Source of the DNA: Fonsecaea monophora
Taxonomy: Eukaryota > Ascomycota > Eurotiomycetes > Chaetothyriales > Herpotrichiellaceae
Assembly (NCBI RefSeq): GCF_001642475.1
Contig: NW_019173969.1
Coordinates: 124,001 to 188,000, forward strand
Length of the DNA: 64,000 nt
Reading direction: 5' to 3'
Shown here: positions 53,211-64,000 of the stretch, in pieces
How positions within the stretch are numbered: the stretch's first letter is position 1
How the letters are laid out: each line of letters starts with the position of its first letter
Made by a program: the position numbers and the translations under genes
Notes under the pieces: model-generated
Databases searched by the model: none
The model's input: the letters and a program-made list of their open reading frames with translations, nothing else
Told to the model about the DNA's origin: nothing

Positions 53211-54804
53211 CCTTGCTGGGCCTCTCCCCTCGCTCACATCGCATTTGGTAGGAAGATGATGGGTATATAGGCGGATTTGAATCTCTCTAGATCAACGTAG
53301 ATCGACGGCTTGTCCTCGACTACGTCTGCTGCATTAAATGAAGCGCTTTGCAACCGCCGCTTTGAAGTCTTGAAAGATCAAACAGTAACTGTCTTGGAGT
53401 TTACACCGCCCTCGGGAGCTAAGAATGTTTGTGCAGACGTAGGGTTAGATGGAGCGACGGCTCTCTGAAGACCTGAGAGAGACGGTTGCAAAGAAGTTTA
53501 CAGGGTCAGACAACAAGAGTTGAAGAGGAAGATCACACCCACCCACGCCTGGACCCAGCTCGAACCGACACGACTGCCAGTGATAGAATAAAGTCTGGGG
53601 GTGATTGATGCCTAAAATTGAATGGCATCATCTGATTGGTCTCTGGGGGTTTAGGTTCGCTAGACTCACGCTGGTGCCATAATTGTACCTACGTGTATCC
53701 ACAGGCAAGGCTACGAGGCTGGCAGCCAAGCCACTTGGTCAGATCTTGCATGCTCTCTTCGCCGAGTATTGGAGAGACATTCTTCCCATCCCTGAGAGTC
53801 GCTGGATCGCGGCGCATTACACGGTGCATAAGTAGCAAGAACTTCCTTTCGCATACCTGTTGACGTGGCAGTGGTGAGAGCTTGTGCCAATCGTTGACTT
53901 TGTCTGCTGGTAGAGTATCTCTCTGCGCAGATATCTATGAGGCTCACGGGAAGAGGTTCGATGCACCCATGCTCTCTTGATAACAACCTGAAGGTGCATG
54001 AATAAAAAGATCGATCTGGCAATCACAGAAATGTAGCCCCTATTTTTTTCCCAGCCTCGCCAAGACAGCCGATTTAAGGGGGATCATCCATAACATACCT
54101 CTACGACCTCTCGACAACTTGTTCTGATAATGAACCCAGCTCATGAACAGCTTGCCAACGGTAGGAGAACATTATCGCTCGATGCTTCAACGTCCAGAAA
54201 TGATCAAGTGTGTTCTCTGCCTGTTTGTGTTACCCCGCCAACACTAGAAATTCTCTTGTTCAAACGTGGTTCTCGACATCACCTCTTTTTACAGCTGGAT
54301 CTCGGGTAACATTCACAGAGAATATCACGAAGAAATCGGCACAAAAGGCATCTGCAGAAATTTACATCTCGTATGTTTTGTCACATCCCGCGGCGGACAG
54401 AGTTGAGCCCGAAGAACCCAAAAAAGAAGGCGGCGGGTCACTTCCGCTGCCCGGGGAGTTACCGGGTATTTCGGCAGCTCGAGTTCAGATACCAAATTAT
54501 GGACCGCTTATGAGGCTCGCGAGGAGCACACCTTCCAAACGGGAGGAGAACACAGTCACACGGTGTGGGTAATCGGGAAAAGAAAGGACCAGGCTTCTGT
54601 CTCTCACGGCCCCAAGAGAGTATTGGCCGCGTCTGTAACACAATGTCAATTTAACAAAACGTCGATATATCAATCCGCGCACCTCTTCTGTCAACCACCC
54701 ATATCACGTGTGAACAATTCCACTAACGGCCAGTCACTACACACCCACCATACCTCATCCCCTCCACAGGGCCGAACCCCTCGATCCAAGGCGCGGGAAG
54801 AGGG
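53211..54804. other. Intergenic; possible two-exon small protein
   Basis: About 1.6 kb between two divergent starts. A candidate starts at ATG 54131 (MNPAHEQLAN), with donor GTAGGA at 54162 and acceptor TTACAG at 54293, joining GSRVTFTENITKKSAQKASA and ending at 54572. It would make about 100 residues rich in Lys, Glu and Pro with no known domain. I do not call it as a gene. Otherwise I see nothing here. Confidence 0.35.
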
Positions 54805-56222
54805 ATGGGTTCGATGGGCTTTGACCTCCCCCAAACTGCCCCAGCGGCCGTTCTGACCGGCGCGTATGGCGAGCCGTACACGATCAAAGACGTCCCGATC
54901 CCCGTGCCGCGTCCTCATGACGCCCTCGTGGAGCTGGAGTACAGCGGTGTGTGTCACGGTGACGTCTACGCCCGGGACGGAGGTGGTCCTGCGCCCAAAG
55001 ACCCCGTGCGACCGCTGACGGGCGGCCACGAGGGCGTGGGGAGGATAGTCGCCATGGGCACGGAGGGTCTGAACGGGTTCAAGGTCGGCGACGTCGTGGG
55101 CATCGCCTGGAGGAGCAATGTCTGCGGGACGTGTCAGGCTTGCCAGGCCGGGTCGGAGAATCACTGTTTCAACCAGAAGATCACGGGGGCGCACGTCGAC
55201 GGTACCTTTCAACGTATGTGATTTTTCCTTTTCCCCCTTGCTTGAGTTCAAGTTTCTCCTGGCTACAGTGTGAACTGACACCTTAAAAACTCAAAACTCA
55301 CTCCTTCTTGATCAGGATACATCTCCTTTCCGACCTCCCAGCTCGTGCCCGTCCCGTCTGGCGTCTCGTTACCCAGTGTCTGCCCGATCCTGTGCGCCGG
55401 GGTCACCGCTTACGCGGCGCTGCGGCGCATGGGGCCCCAACCGGGCAAATGGTGCGTCGTGGTCGGCGGGGCCGGCGGCCTGGGCCACCTGGCCATCCAG
55501 TACGCGCGGGCCATGGGGCTGAAGGTGCTGGCCATTGACGGCGGCGCGCCCGAGAAGCAGCGGTTCTGCGCCAAAATGGGCGCCGACGTCTTTGTCGATT
55601 TCACGGCGCCGGGGCTCGTCGAGACGATCGTCGACAGGACGGGCGGTGGGGCGGATTACATTCTCGTGCTGAGTCCGCATCAGTCGTCGTATGAGTACGT
55701 TTTCCTGTCGCCTTTATTTTTTCTCTCTCTGTTAGCATTTTTTTGCCCAGTGTGATAATCTTACACATTACACATGACGAAAAAAACACTCCTTTTTCGT
55801 GGCCAAGGAAAAGGGAGACAGGTCCCAGCTGACGTGTGTGTGTGTGTGTGTGTGTGACCCAGTGCCGCGGGAGAATACGCCAGATTCGGCGCACAGATCA
55901 TGGCCATTGGGATCGGGAATCTGCAGTAAGTTCGAGATTTTAAACCCCACCGCTTACCTGGGGTTTTCGTTCCGTCTCTCTAACCCTGGGCAAAATAAAA
56001 AGCATGTCCCTTCGCCCCCTCCTGAAAAAGGACCTGCTCGTCCGCTCCAACCAGACGGGCACCAAGACCGACATGAAAGAGGCCCTGGCGCTGTTCGCGG
56101 CCGGCAAGGTCGTGCCGGAGCTCGAGGTCGTGGAGTTGGGCGACATCAACGGCGCGTTGGATAGGATTAAGCGCGGGGACGTCATGGGGAAGTTGGTGGC
56201 GGATTTGAGAGGTTCTAAATAA
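54805..56222 (+). CDS. Zinc-dependent alcohol dehydrogenase (MDR family)
   Basis: A class Adh1-like medium-chain dehydrogenase; it oxidises primary alcohols or reduces aldehydes with NAD(H) in the cytosol. ATG 54805 gives MGSMGFDLPQTAPAAVLTG. Exon 1 holds the catalytic zinc residues in YSGVCHGDV and GGHEGVG, and the structural zinc loop CGTCQACQAGSENHC. An intron (GTATGT to GATCAG) gives GTFQR-YISFPTSQLVPVP. Exon 2 has the Rossmann motif VVVGGAGGLGHLAIQYARAM and the acidic LAIDGG, suggesting NAD. A second intron (GTACGT at about 55694 to CCCAG 55862) and a third (GTAAGT to AAAAAG at about 56003) join YDAAGEYARFGAQIMAIGIG to NLHMSLRPLLKKDLLVRSN. The stop is at 56222. It is convergent with the aldehyde dehydrogenase gene, and the two activities could be consecutive. 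Confidence 0.93.
55834..55856 (+). repeat. (GT)n run next to a 3' splice site
   Basis: An unbroken GT run of about 23 bases ends six bases before the AG of the second intron of the alcohol dehydrogenase gene, where a pyrimidine tract would normally be. Confidence 0.9.
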
Positions 56223-56458
56223 AGGGAGGTAAATAGGTAGATGGAGATGAACAAAGAGAGAGCGGGAGAGGAAGGAGAGAAGTCGGCAAAGATTTATATA
56301 GACTTGGATTTCGATGTAGCCGATGGATTCTAGACTCTATCGACTCCTATCTAGATGTCCTTGAGCGGAACAGACAAGTATATCATGCACAACCCTCCAT
56401 CCCTATCTTCTCTTCCATCATCCATCTCCCACCCAGCAAAGCCTATGATGAATTGTCC
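56223..56458. other. Short gap between convergent ADH and ALDH stops
   Basis: Only 236 bases lie between the two stop codons, so the 3' UTRs are likely to overlap. No further structure is seen. Confidence 0.5.
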
Positions 56459-58376
56459 CTATTGGATCCCATCCACACGCTGTCCCGAATGCCACGTCCC
56501 CACAGCCATGGCCGTCGGGTCGGCGTTGTACTTCATAAAGATGGTCTTGAGCTCAGTGTAGGTGTTGAGGCCGTGCAGGGACAGCTCCTTGCCCATGCCG
56601 GACTGCTTCCAGCCGCCGATGGGCATGTCGACGGCGCGCACGGGCACCGAGCAGTTGATGCCGACGGCGCCGGCCTCGAGCGCCTTGGCCACCCGGACGG
56701 CCCGGTCAAAGTTTTGCGTGTACACGGATGCTGTGGACGATTGGGCACCGGGGCCGAGGGGTCAGTTTATACAATTCTGTATACTGTGTATCTTTCTTTG
56801 GCTTTGTGGAGATGTATAGCAGCAGGGACAGGAAGCGAAGGACAGGAGAGGGAAAAGAAAGGAAAGGAAGGAAGTAATTCAAGTCGGAATGGAGACAAAA
56901 GGTATACTCACAAAACAACCCAAAGTCGGTACAGTTGGCCTCGGCAAGCACCTCCTTCTCGTCCTTGAAGGTATTCACAATCACCACGGGCCCAAAGATC
57001 TCCTCCGTGTAGGCGGCCGAGTCGAGCGGGACGTTTTTCAAAATGGTCGGCTCGATAAAGGCGCCCGTCGTGCCATGTCGCTTGCCGCCGCACACCAGCG
57101 TGCCGTCTTTACTTCCTTGGTCGACCAGCCGCTGGATGTGGGCCAGCTGCTTCTGGTCGACCTGCGGGCCTTGGAACGTGCTCGGGTCGGCCGGGTCGCC
57201 CAGGGTGACTTTGGCCATCAGCTTCTTGACCATGTCGATGTACGCGTCGGCGATGGACTCCTGCACCAGCACGCGGCTGTTGGCCTGGCAGTGCTGGCCG
57301 CTGTTGTGGTTGATGCTGTAGTGCGTGTACCGCGCCGCGGCCTCGAGGTCGGCATCCTCAAAAATGATGGCGGGCGATTTGCCGCCCAGCTCCAGCGAGA
57401 CGTTCTTGAGGTTCGAGTCGGCCGCCATCTTGAGGATCTTGCGGCCCGTGGCCACGGACCCCGTGAACGAGATCTTGCGGATCTTCATGTGCAGGCCGAT
57501 GGCCGAGCCCGTCGGGTCGCCAAACCCGCTGACCACGTTGACCACGCCGGGCGGAAACCCTGCCTCCTTGATCAGGGAGGCCAGCTTGAGGGAGCTGAGT
57601 GGTGCCTTTTCCGACGATTTGAGCACGACCGTGTTGCCGCAGATCAGGGCCGGGGCGACCTTGAAGGCGAACATGATCATCGGGACCTAAGTTGACTCTC
57701 AGCAACTTGACGAACGCTGGAACAACAGTGGTGATGGCCACCGAGGACAAAAGAACTCACATTCCATGGAATAATCAGGCCGACCACACCATAAGGCTGC
57801 CGCACACTGACATTGAGAAAGTTTGGGGAGGAGAGGCTCGATTCTCCCAGTATATGGTATCCGCTGCCGGCAAAATAGTTGAAGACGCCCACACAAGCCG
57901 GGATGTCCATTTTCTTGAGAAGTTCAACGGGCCTTTTGGGGAGTGATGTAAGTTAGTTATCGTGACCGCTCTGGCAAAGAAACCCCCAAGCTTCAACCTG
58001 TCAAAGCTGGAAGGAGACGGTGCTGCTTACTTGCCCATGCACATTGAGTCCAACTCGGCCAGCTGGGGGGCGTCTCTCTGCACGAGCTGGGCAAACTTGA
58101 ACATGTAGGCTGCCCGCTCATGGGCGGCAATGCTGCTCCATTGGGGAAAAGCAGCCTCGGCGGCGTCGACTGCGAGATCGACGTCCTCCTTTGTGGCTTC
58201 ATGGACATGACATATCTCTTGGTCGTTGTAGGGATTGTGGACTTTGAAGGTCTTTCCCTGCTTGCCTTGGACGAACTAATCCATCAAGTCAGAGTGTTGT
58301 TCAAGAAGTAAAACCACCTGGAAGAACATACTTCGTTGTTGATGAATAGTCTCGTCTCTATGGCGTCTGGGGTCAT
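56459..58376 (-). CDS. NAD(P)-dependent aldehyde dehydrogenase, ALDH superfamily
   Basis: A full-length ALDH1/2-like enzyme in about six exons. ATG 58376 opens a short exon, MTPDAIETRLFINNE, which joins FVQGKQGKTFKVHNPYNDQE, the usual family start. KYMFKFAQLV-like and LAQLVQRDAPQLAELDSM continue, then PVELLKKMDIPACVGVFNYF. PYGVVGLIIPWN joins VPMIMFAFKVAPALICGNTV, the cofactor site with the conserved N of PWN and K of VLKSSE. The big exon (about 57689-56907) shows the turn FTGSVATGRKIL, the general-base Glu in SLELGGKSPAIIF, the catalytic Cys in NSGQHCQANSRVL, and the EEIFGPVV motif. The last exon, after CTDFGLF, has VGINCSVPVRAVDMPIGGWK and ends at 56459. There is no targeting signal, so it is probably cytosolic. 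The convergent alcohol dehydrogenase suggests a two-step alcohol-to-acid pathway. Confidence 0.93.
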
Positions 58377-59485
58377 CTTGGAGATTCTTGCCCGGGATCG
58401 ATAGTGTCTGATATCTTCCACGGTGCAAAGACAGATTTCGCCGTCTATCAGGTCAGAATGCACACAAGCCCAATCCTCGACGACAAGGGGTCCTTTGGCG
58501 ATGAAGAACTGAAGTCTAGCCGCCGCCAATGACTGGTGAGCGGTTTCCCGGGTCGTTCTTTAGGATAGCGCCATTGTTGGTTTCTGGGTCGGGGGTGAGA
58601 TCCCGAGAGACCCCCGGTTACGGTGTCGGGTTTGCCAAGGCGGAGGAAAGGGGGGAGAGAACGAGGCTGAGGTTTGTTTTCTGTGTACGATAGAGATACA
58701 CCCAACGGGGTGGGCGAGGTCGATAGACCATGGACAGCAAACACATTGAGTAGTCTCACAACTCTTCATTTTCAGCATGCATGGGGTTCTCGGGATTGGA
58801 CGATACTCATGTGACGTTGACAACGAAATATAGAGACCAAGAAGTGAAATCGATCACTTCAACTCGATCCACGCCCAAGAGTCCCCGGAGAACAAGCAAG
58901 GACCGAGTACCTGCGAGTGTGACGGGATTTCGCCTGTCAGAAGATTCTCTTGATGGATAGGCACGGTACCAGCCACCCTGGAGGAACAATGAACTGCGCC
59001 ACTCTTTCCGTTTCCTTGCCACAACCCGTACGAGTCACACGCCCTATGAGGTAGAGGCGATGAAAACCTCGTACTCGGAGTCAAGCTCAATACGAACAAG
59101 TCACTTGCACGAGAACCGAGTATTTCGTATATGATATCATAAAATGTATATTCCACGTGGCCAACAACACGAATGACACGATGCGATCCGACGTCCACAC
59201 GACGCGAGATGACACCACACGACACGATCCGACCTGTCAGGTTCTTGATTACTTAGTACTCGGTACTCGGTACTAGTAGACTCTTTGCCCCTTCAAAAAG
59301 CCACCCCAAAATCATTCCAGGGTCCAAGACTGACAGAATCCGGACAATAACAATCAAGGAACCCCCTACCAGAAAAGAAAGGAAAACGGCCCCCGAAGGA
59401 CGAACAAGGGCAAGGGGCACGGGGACTCGGTACGAAGTCCTCGGTACATACAAAAGTAGATCAGAGATCAGAGATCGAACCCTAC

Positions 59486-59565
59486 TCCGTACTACTACTA
59501 GATACCGAGTACCGAGTACATACTCCGTGCTCGTACTCCGTACACTAAGTACTATTAAGTACTCG
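59486..59565. repeat. GTAC-type palindromic repeat cluster
   Basis: Several copies of CCGAGTAC, CTCCGTAC and AAGTACT lie within 80 bases, with inverted copies at 59253-59282 (ACTCGGTAC three times). Similar single patches occur elsewhere in the window (37018, 42742, 60002). Confidence 0.75.
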
Positions 59566-59628
59566 TGGGATGACTAGGGAAGAGGTATTTTTGGTTACCA
59601 CCTTGGTATTTGCCTCTTGCCTTTTGCC

Positions 59629-59683
59629 TTTTGCCTTTGCTTTTGCCTTTGCTTTTGCCTTTGCTTTTGCCTTTGCTTTTGCC
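59629..59683. repeat. 12-base tandem array TTTTGCCTTTGC
   Basis: Four perfect copies (59629-59676) and a partial fifth, preceded by related CTTTTGC units. It reads as an Ala-Phe dipeptide repeat on the plus strand, but that frame has no other coding character. Confidence 0.9.
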
Positions 59684-60627
59684 ATTTGCCACGTGTTGGG
59701 GGCCAGTAGTCAAGACTCTCTACCGAGGAGAGATACCCAGTCTGCCTGTTGACGGTATAAAGGGCAAGCATGGGGAACAAGTACAAGTACAAGTACAGCT
59801 ACAGCTATGAGACGCGACAAGACGAGGGAGAGAGAGAGGGCGGTGGAAGCCGTGCAATCTACGCAGTGGACTCTTGTACCGAATTACAGAGGGAGGATTT
59901 TCTCATCGCAAGAATAGAATAGGTACTCATGGTAATACTCACGATAATAAAGAATACTTCGTGCGAGTAAGTACCTGCATAGTATCGTCCTTCAAGTCCG
60001 ACCTCGTACCGAGTACGCATATCCGTACTCTCTATTTTGTACCTTCAGAATTGACTCTACCCTCTCTACCTCGTACCCTGAGAAACATGTGTACCGAATA
60101 TATATGGCTCAGTGTAATTGATGTCGGTGTTGATGTCGTTGATATTCAAAACGAGCGTGGATATCAATGTCAATGTCAATGTGAATATCGTTGTCTTGTC
60201 GTCAAGGAATCTCATCAGAGATTAACAACCCACTCCATATAGTTATAAAATTCCACCCTTGTTCACCCTTTTTCCTCCTTCCCTGCCTCTCCGTATCTCC
60301 CAAATCGAGGTGTGTCAATCTATGTATGTGTAGTAATTTCCTCCTTCCACCACCTTTTCCATCCATGCCAAAACATGCGCTTGCTTGCTTGATCGATGAT
60401 GATTCTGAAAAACAAAAGAAAATAGTAACAAATAACAATAGTCGTGAATACACGGTGTAGTAGCTGGATCGAAAGAATAAATGATGGGGGGTATCCGGTT
60501 CTCTATGGCGAGCGAGGAGAAAAAAGGCCCTCTCCCGTTCAACTTTTTGGGGCGAGCGGCGCTCTCTCCCTCTCCTGTTGTTGTGTAACTTTCAAATCAA
60601 CTCCCCCGGCGAAATGGCGCAGCGAGA

Positions 60628-61387
60628 TCAATAGCTCTGGCTTTGCGTCGAGTTGCGGAGCTTCTCCTTGGAATCGCCCTGCCTCCACCGCCGTCCACTA
60701 ACCAACTCCCAAATGGCCAGGGCGGTCACGGTCAATCCGAGGATGAACAGCGGGATAAGGTTCCATCTCCACCCTCTCATCAGACGAAGGTGGTTGCGGA
60801 TGTCGCGACGGTCGCTGGCGTGCGCGAGGGGCAGGGCGAGCACCGCCACGAACCAGTTTTCCGGCGTCCAGTCGTCCAGCGGGTACATGCTGGGCTCAGC
60901 GTTGGCCGCGGCGACTGTGAGATTGATGGTTTGGTCGTCGGTCTGGTTGGTGACCACAAAGGTATAGATCAGTGCCGACAGCGTGAGAAGGGCCGAGAGC
61001 ACCGTCATGACGACCCAAAAGACGAAGATGCCCGAGTGGTTGATGGCTTGTGTCTGGAGTGACATGTTAGCAGGTTTTCTTTCTGAGAGAAATACAAAAT
61101 CGTACCCTTCTGGCTCGTCGCTTCTCGTACCAAATGGTGAGCAACCCCAAAAATCCAACTAGCACGATGGCAGTTCCCGCAGCGCCGTTGCTTGTGTGTC
61201 CTTGATTGACGAGCAGACCCTTGGGCTTGCCGTGGAGGTCGAAGCTGCCATTGGGGGCGTCGATGGTGAAAAACTTGCCAGCCCGGTCGTGCAAAAACCC
61301 AACCATCGATCCAACAAACCCGACCTCGATGACCCCGTCGATCATCAAGGCCGCCATGGCAACGTACAGCGGCGTATAGTTCGACAT
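60628..61387 (-). CDS. Four-helix membrane protein of unknown function
   Basis: Two exons. ATG 61387 gives MSNYTPLYVAMAALMIDGVI, a first helix that goes on to VGFVGSMVGFLHD, then a loop (APNGSFDLHGKPKGLLVNQG) and a second helix (AAGTAIVLVGFLGLLTIWYE) with a basic EKRRARR end. A consensus intron (GTACGA to CTCCAG, about 61110-61049) keeps phase 0. Exon 2 has a third helix (HSGIFVFWVVMTVLSALLTL), a loop with three N-glycosylation sequons (NQT, NLT and a possible further site), and a fourth helix (WNLIPLFILGLTVTALAIWEL) before a basic tail. The stop is at 60628. The layout suits a plasma-membrane or vacuolar small membrane protein. I know no family for it; it resembles fungal hypothetical membrane proteins with a conserved W in each half. 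Confidence 0.82.
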
Positions 61388-64000
61388 GGTGGTAGTGCGG
61401 TGTTTGGACGGACGACAGCCTTGACTTGGACGAAAGAAAAATTAATTAGAAGGAAAAACGAGGGCTTGTGTGACGGGTCTTAGAGGGAGGGGGATAAGAT
61501 TATAGTATATTAAAATGCCTGACCTCAGCACAAAGGATTGCGGAATGACCAACAACAGCCAACGGGAGGGCACGCGTGGTGTATGTAATGGATATATGTG
61601 TGTGGCAAAACCCCAGGCCGGGAACACAGGCTGGAGGGAAGCGGCGCTTTATAATAACAAAGACGCTATTTGGGCATCATCAAAAAGCCAAGGGCACCAA
61701 GGGTATGGCATTTGGGTTTTTTTTTCAGCCCTAAGTTGCATCAACGAGCAATTTGCTTCCCACCTGCAAAACTTACCCGGTCTGGAGTAGTGGCTGAGGG
61801 AGTTGCTGTGCAGGCCCTGTCCCTTGCAATAATAAGCCAAGAAAGATGCATGGGACTGCCAGCCTCTTCTTCGTATTCTCCCAAGGCCCGGGGACTCGAC
61901 CTCCTCTCGGACATCTAGCACAATGATTGGAGGCACCAAGTCGTGGGACCAGAGGGTGGTCCTGTCTTTGCGTGCTGGATACTCCCGGACACAACTGCAT
62001 ATGGAAGGTGGCTGCCCCCAGCTGGACCAGCTGGGCAGACAAGCAGGCTGGGCTACCCCTGGTGTTGTTATTTTCGAGGAATGACGAGTCACCAAGGCGG
62101 GATGATCATGCTTCTCTTCCTGTTGTTCCTCTCTCTCTCCCTCGGGGGAAGGAGAAGCAAGGCACAAGGAATACATTGTCAGGCCAGCCAGGACCAGCAA
62201 ACCCTCCATCTCTTAGCTGTCTTGGCTGCTTATCCAAAGGGCCAACGGCGCCCGACGTGTCCGTCTCATTCTGGCCGCTCGTGTGGAACACCTGGCAGAA
62301 AGCCACATGTCTTGGTTCCTGTCGGTCGGACGAGCGCTCGTCGAGTTATATCGTGACAAGGCGGCCGCTTTCACAGTGGCTGACTGCGATATCTTGTATT
62401 TGATCATGGCAGGACATCCCGCTGGGGTTTCGCCAGCTTGCTGCTTCAGAGCGAGATTTGGGCAACGGTTGCCTACCAAAGCCAAAGCCAGCGGGAAAGT
62501 GGTTCGAATAGTAGTGCTGACAGTCATGGCTAGCACCGAACAAGCAATGACCAAGGCGAAATCTAGTCCAGCGTGGCGTCCCGTGGGTGCCCTGTATCCA
62601 ATAAGACCCGACTCAGCTACTGGATGATCAGCGTGGCTGTGGGTTCAGCAAGCCACCGAGCCACACACCTTGGTAACTCGAACCAGTAAACGAGCTCCAA
62701 AAAAACGACCGCAGTCCAAAGGGGCGAATGGCGGAGCAGCAACATGCTCCCTTTTTTTGACTCGTGGTGCCTCGTGGGACCTGAAAGACATGCCATTTTT
62801 GGGAGATTACCACTTGCTGAGTCGAGATTTGGAAGGATTTGCTTGGTTCCTTTGTCCGTGAGCGTTTTGGTCTCGGTGTCTCCTTTTGACAGTACCTACG
62901 AGTGTTCACGGTCCCCATTCGGACGATGACGAGCTCGCCGACTTGCCGAGAGACTTTTGTGAGAGACTGGCGAAGAATCTAGAAGTCAGCATGGTCGTTG
63001 TCTTTCTTGAGATGGTGCCTGGCAACGATCAAGTGAATGCCCCTCCCTTCCTCTCCGTCCAAAAAAAGATGAAACAGAGAGGATTATACAAAATGCCTGG
63101 ATATGGATCTGGATCTGGATCAGGACGATCGGATCATGTCCACAAACTGCTGCCCTCGTGGTCACCACCAAATTTTCTGCAGAAAATCCTTCCAGCTGTT
63201 TCGAGCAAACGGCAAATGTGGATGGATGGTTCGTGGACGATATCGGCAATCAAAGTGGTAGTGGCACTGGCCATTGCCATGAACTGCTGCTATTCTTCCA
63301 AAACATGTAGCATGGTTGCTGGTTACATGGTGCATCCGATCACAGCCGCTTCCTTCTTCCTTCCATCTTCCCGCTGATACTGCCGAATCTGTCTGTCCAA
63401 GTACTTATCCCATAATCTCATGCCGGTATGTATGATCAGCTCAAAAATAAACAACCAAGTCTACTTGTGTATTCCCCCCTCCATGGAAAAAAAAGCCAAG
63501 GTAATCAATCAGCCAAAAACTCGCTCCCTCGTCGTTTTCATGGTCATTGTTGAGTCGATTCGTGGCTGCATTAATCATATCCCCAAACCGGATATGCAAG
63601 TGTATATAATATTATTCTTCCCAACACCACCTTCGCTATGCAATGCCCGGTCATGGGCCCAAACACACAAATGCCAAAAAGCCCCTTTTGGAGGCACCTC
63701 TGCTATGCTTCCCAAGGCCATGCACTGCTGACCTGGAAATCCTTGGGTGAAAAAGCCAGCCACTCATGCTTGCCAACAATGGCAAATATGCATTTCATTT
63801 CCCATGCTCGGCGTTCCATCATCATATCTCCCATGGCTTTTGTTTATTTTTTATCCCCCTAAAAAAATCTTATCCGTGGTAACTCCTCCTTGGGTCTGAT
63901 AGTCCCGGTCGCTTCTGCTGCTGCTGCTGCTGCTCCGATTCTTGCATCACAAGCCACTGTAAAATGCTCTCGTAACACAAGACAAACTGCCGCAAATTCT
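61388..64000. other. No supportable gene, 2.6 kb at the window end
   Basis: Frames at 61649-62209, 61927-62403 and 62886-63377 have no known domain and composition near chance. Short repeats are (GGATCT)n near 63103-63121 and a CTG run at 63915-63935. The stretch may hold the 5' region of a gene outside the window or a long leader; I see no clear start, tRNA or transposon. Confidence 0.4.
63915..63935. repeat. (CTG)n trinucleotide repeat
   Basis: Seven CTG units in a row close to the right window edge. It could code for a Gln run on the minus strand or Leu/Cys/Ala runs in other frames, but no gene context is visible. Confidence 0.85.

Larger units (their letters stand above)
58377..60627. 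other. Repeat-rich intergenic stretch, 2.25 kb
   Basis: No gene is supported. It holds two clusters of GTACTCGG/CCGAGTAC repeats (59253-59282 and 59486-59565, with others near 60000), a 12-base tandem array (59629-59683), a TACAAG/TACAGC repeat at 59780-59806, and TCAATG repeats at 60163-60182. AGTAC-type palindromes can pair with each other and form hairpins. Confidence 0.55.

Noticed and set aside
61927..62403. 158-codon plus ORF near the right end
   Set aside because: Overlaps other open frames on both strands and shows no coding bias or domain.

Overview
The window is nuclear DNA of a filamentous ascomycete (Pezizomycotina). Genes carry short GT-AG introns of about 45-110 bases with CTRAY-like branch sites. 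Neighbours lie in mixed orientation with single-gene promoters. The gene content is typical of a mould: sugar porters, a LaeA-type methyltransferase, a cytochrome P450, Set3, EMC10, Tad2, RCC1 and an F-box protein. Intergenic DNA holds pyrimidine-rich leaders, microsatellites and GTAC-type short repeats. The class (Eurotiomycetes, Sordariomycetes or other) cannot be fixed from what I can see. All identifications come from reading translated sequence; no database was searched.

Left part (1-19.3 kb): the 3' end of a sugar porter; a QDR-type drug/H+ antiporter gene that looks broken by a 4-base insertion; a fructosamine-kinase-like gene; an intronless conserved protein of unknown function (6081-7868); mitochondrial acetyl-CoA hydrolase/CoA-transferase ACH1; then a LaeA-like methyltransferase and a cytochrome P450 reading away from each other from a shared promoter; then a second sugar-porter-type MFS gene. 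The methyltransferase, P450 and porter could be a small specialised-metabolism locus, but no backbone synthase is present.

Middle (19.3-49.6 kb): a 3.8-kb gene-poor stretch with a degenerate minisatellite; the PHD-SET protein Set3 with two upstream ORFs, one ending in an ATGA overlap with the main start; a D-ribulokinase-like FGGY kinase; a membrane RING protein; a small protein built from two copies of one unknown domain; a three-exon mitochondrial ATPase inhibitor (IF1); an Hsp20 protein split by a Pro/Ala-rich insert and followed by a long in-frame open stretch; two proline-rich orphans; a cyclase-family (PF04199-type) hydrolase; a BTB protein with CxxC pairs; RCC1; and Tad2 and EMC10 reading away from each other.

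Right part (49.6-64 kb): a 1,108-residue F-box protein with charged low-complexity tracts; a convergent alcohol dehydrogenase / aldehyde dehydrogenase pair that could oxidise an alcohol to an acid in two steps; a repeat-rich 2.2-kb gap; a four-helix membrane protein of unknown function; and 2.6 kb with no gene I can support. I found no rRNA, convincing tRNA, intact transposon or CRISPR array.
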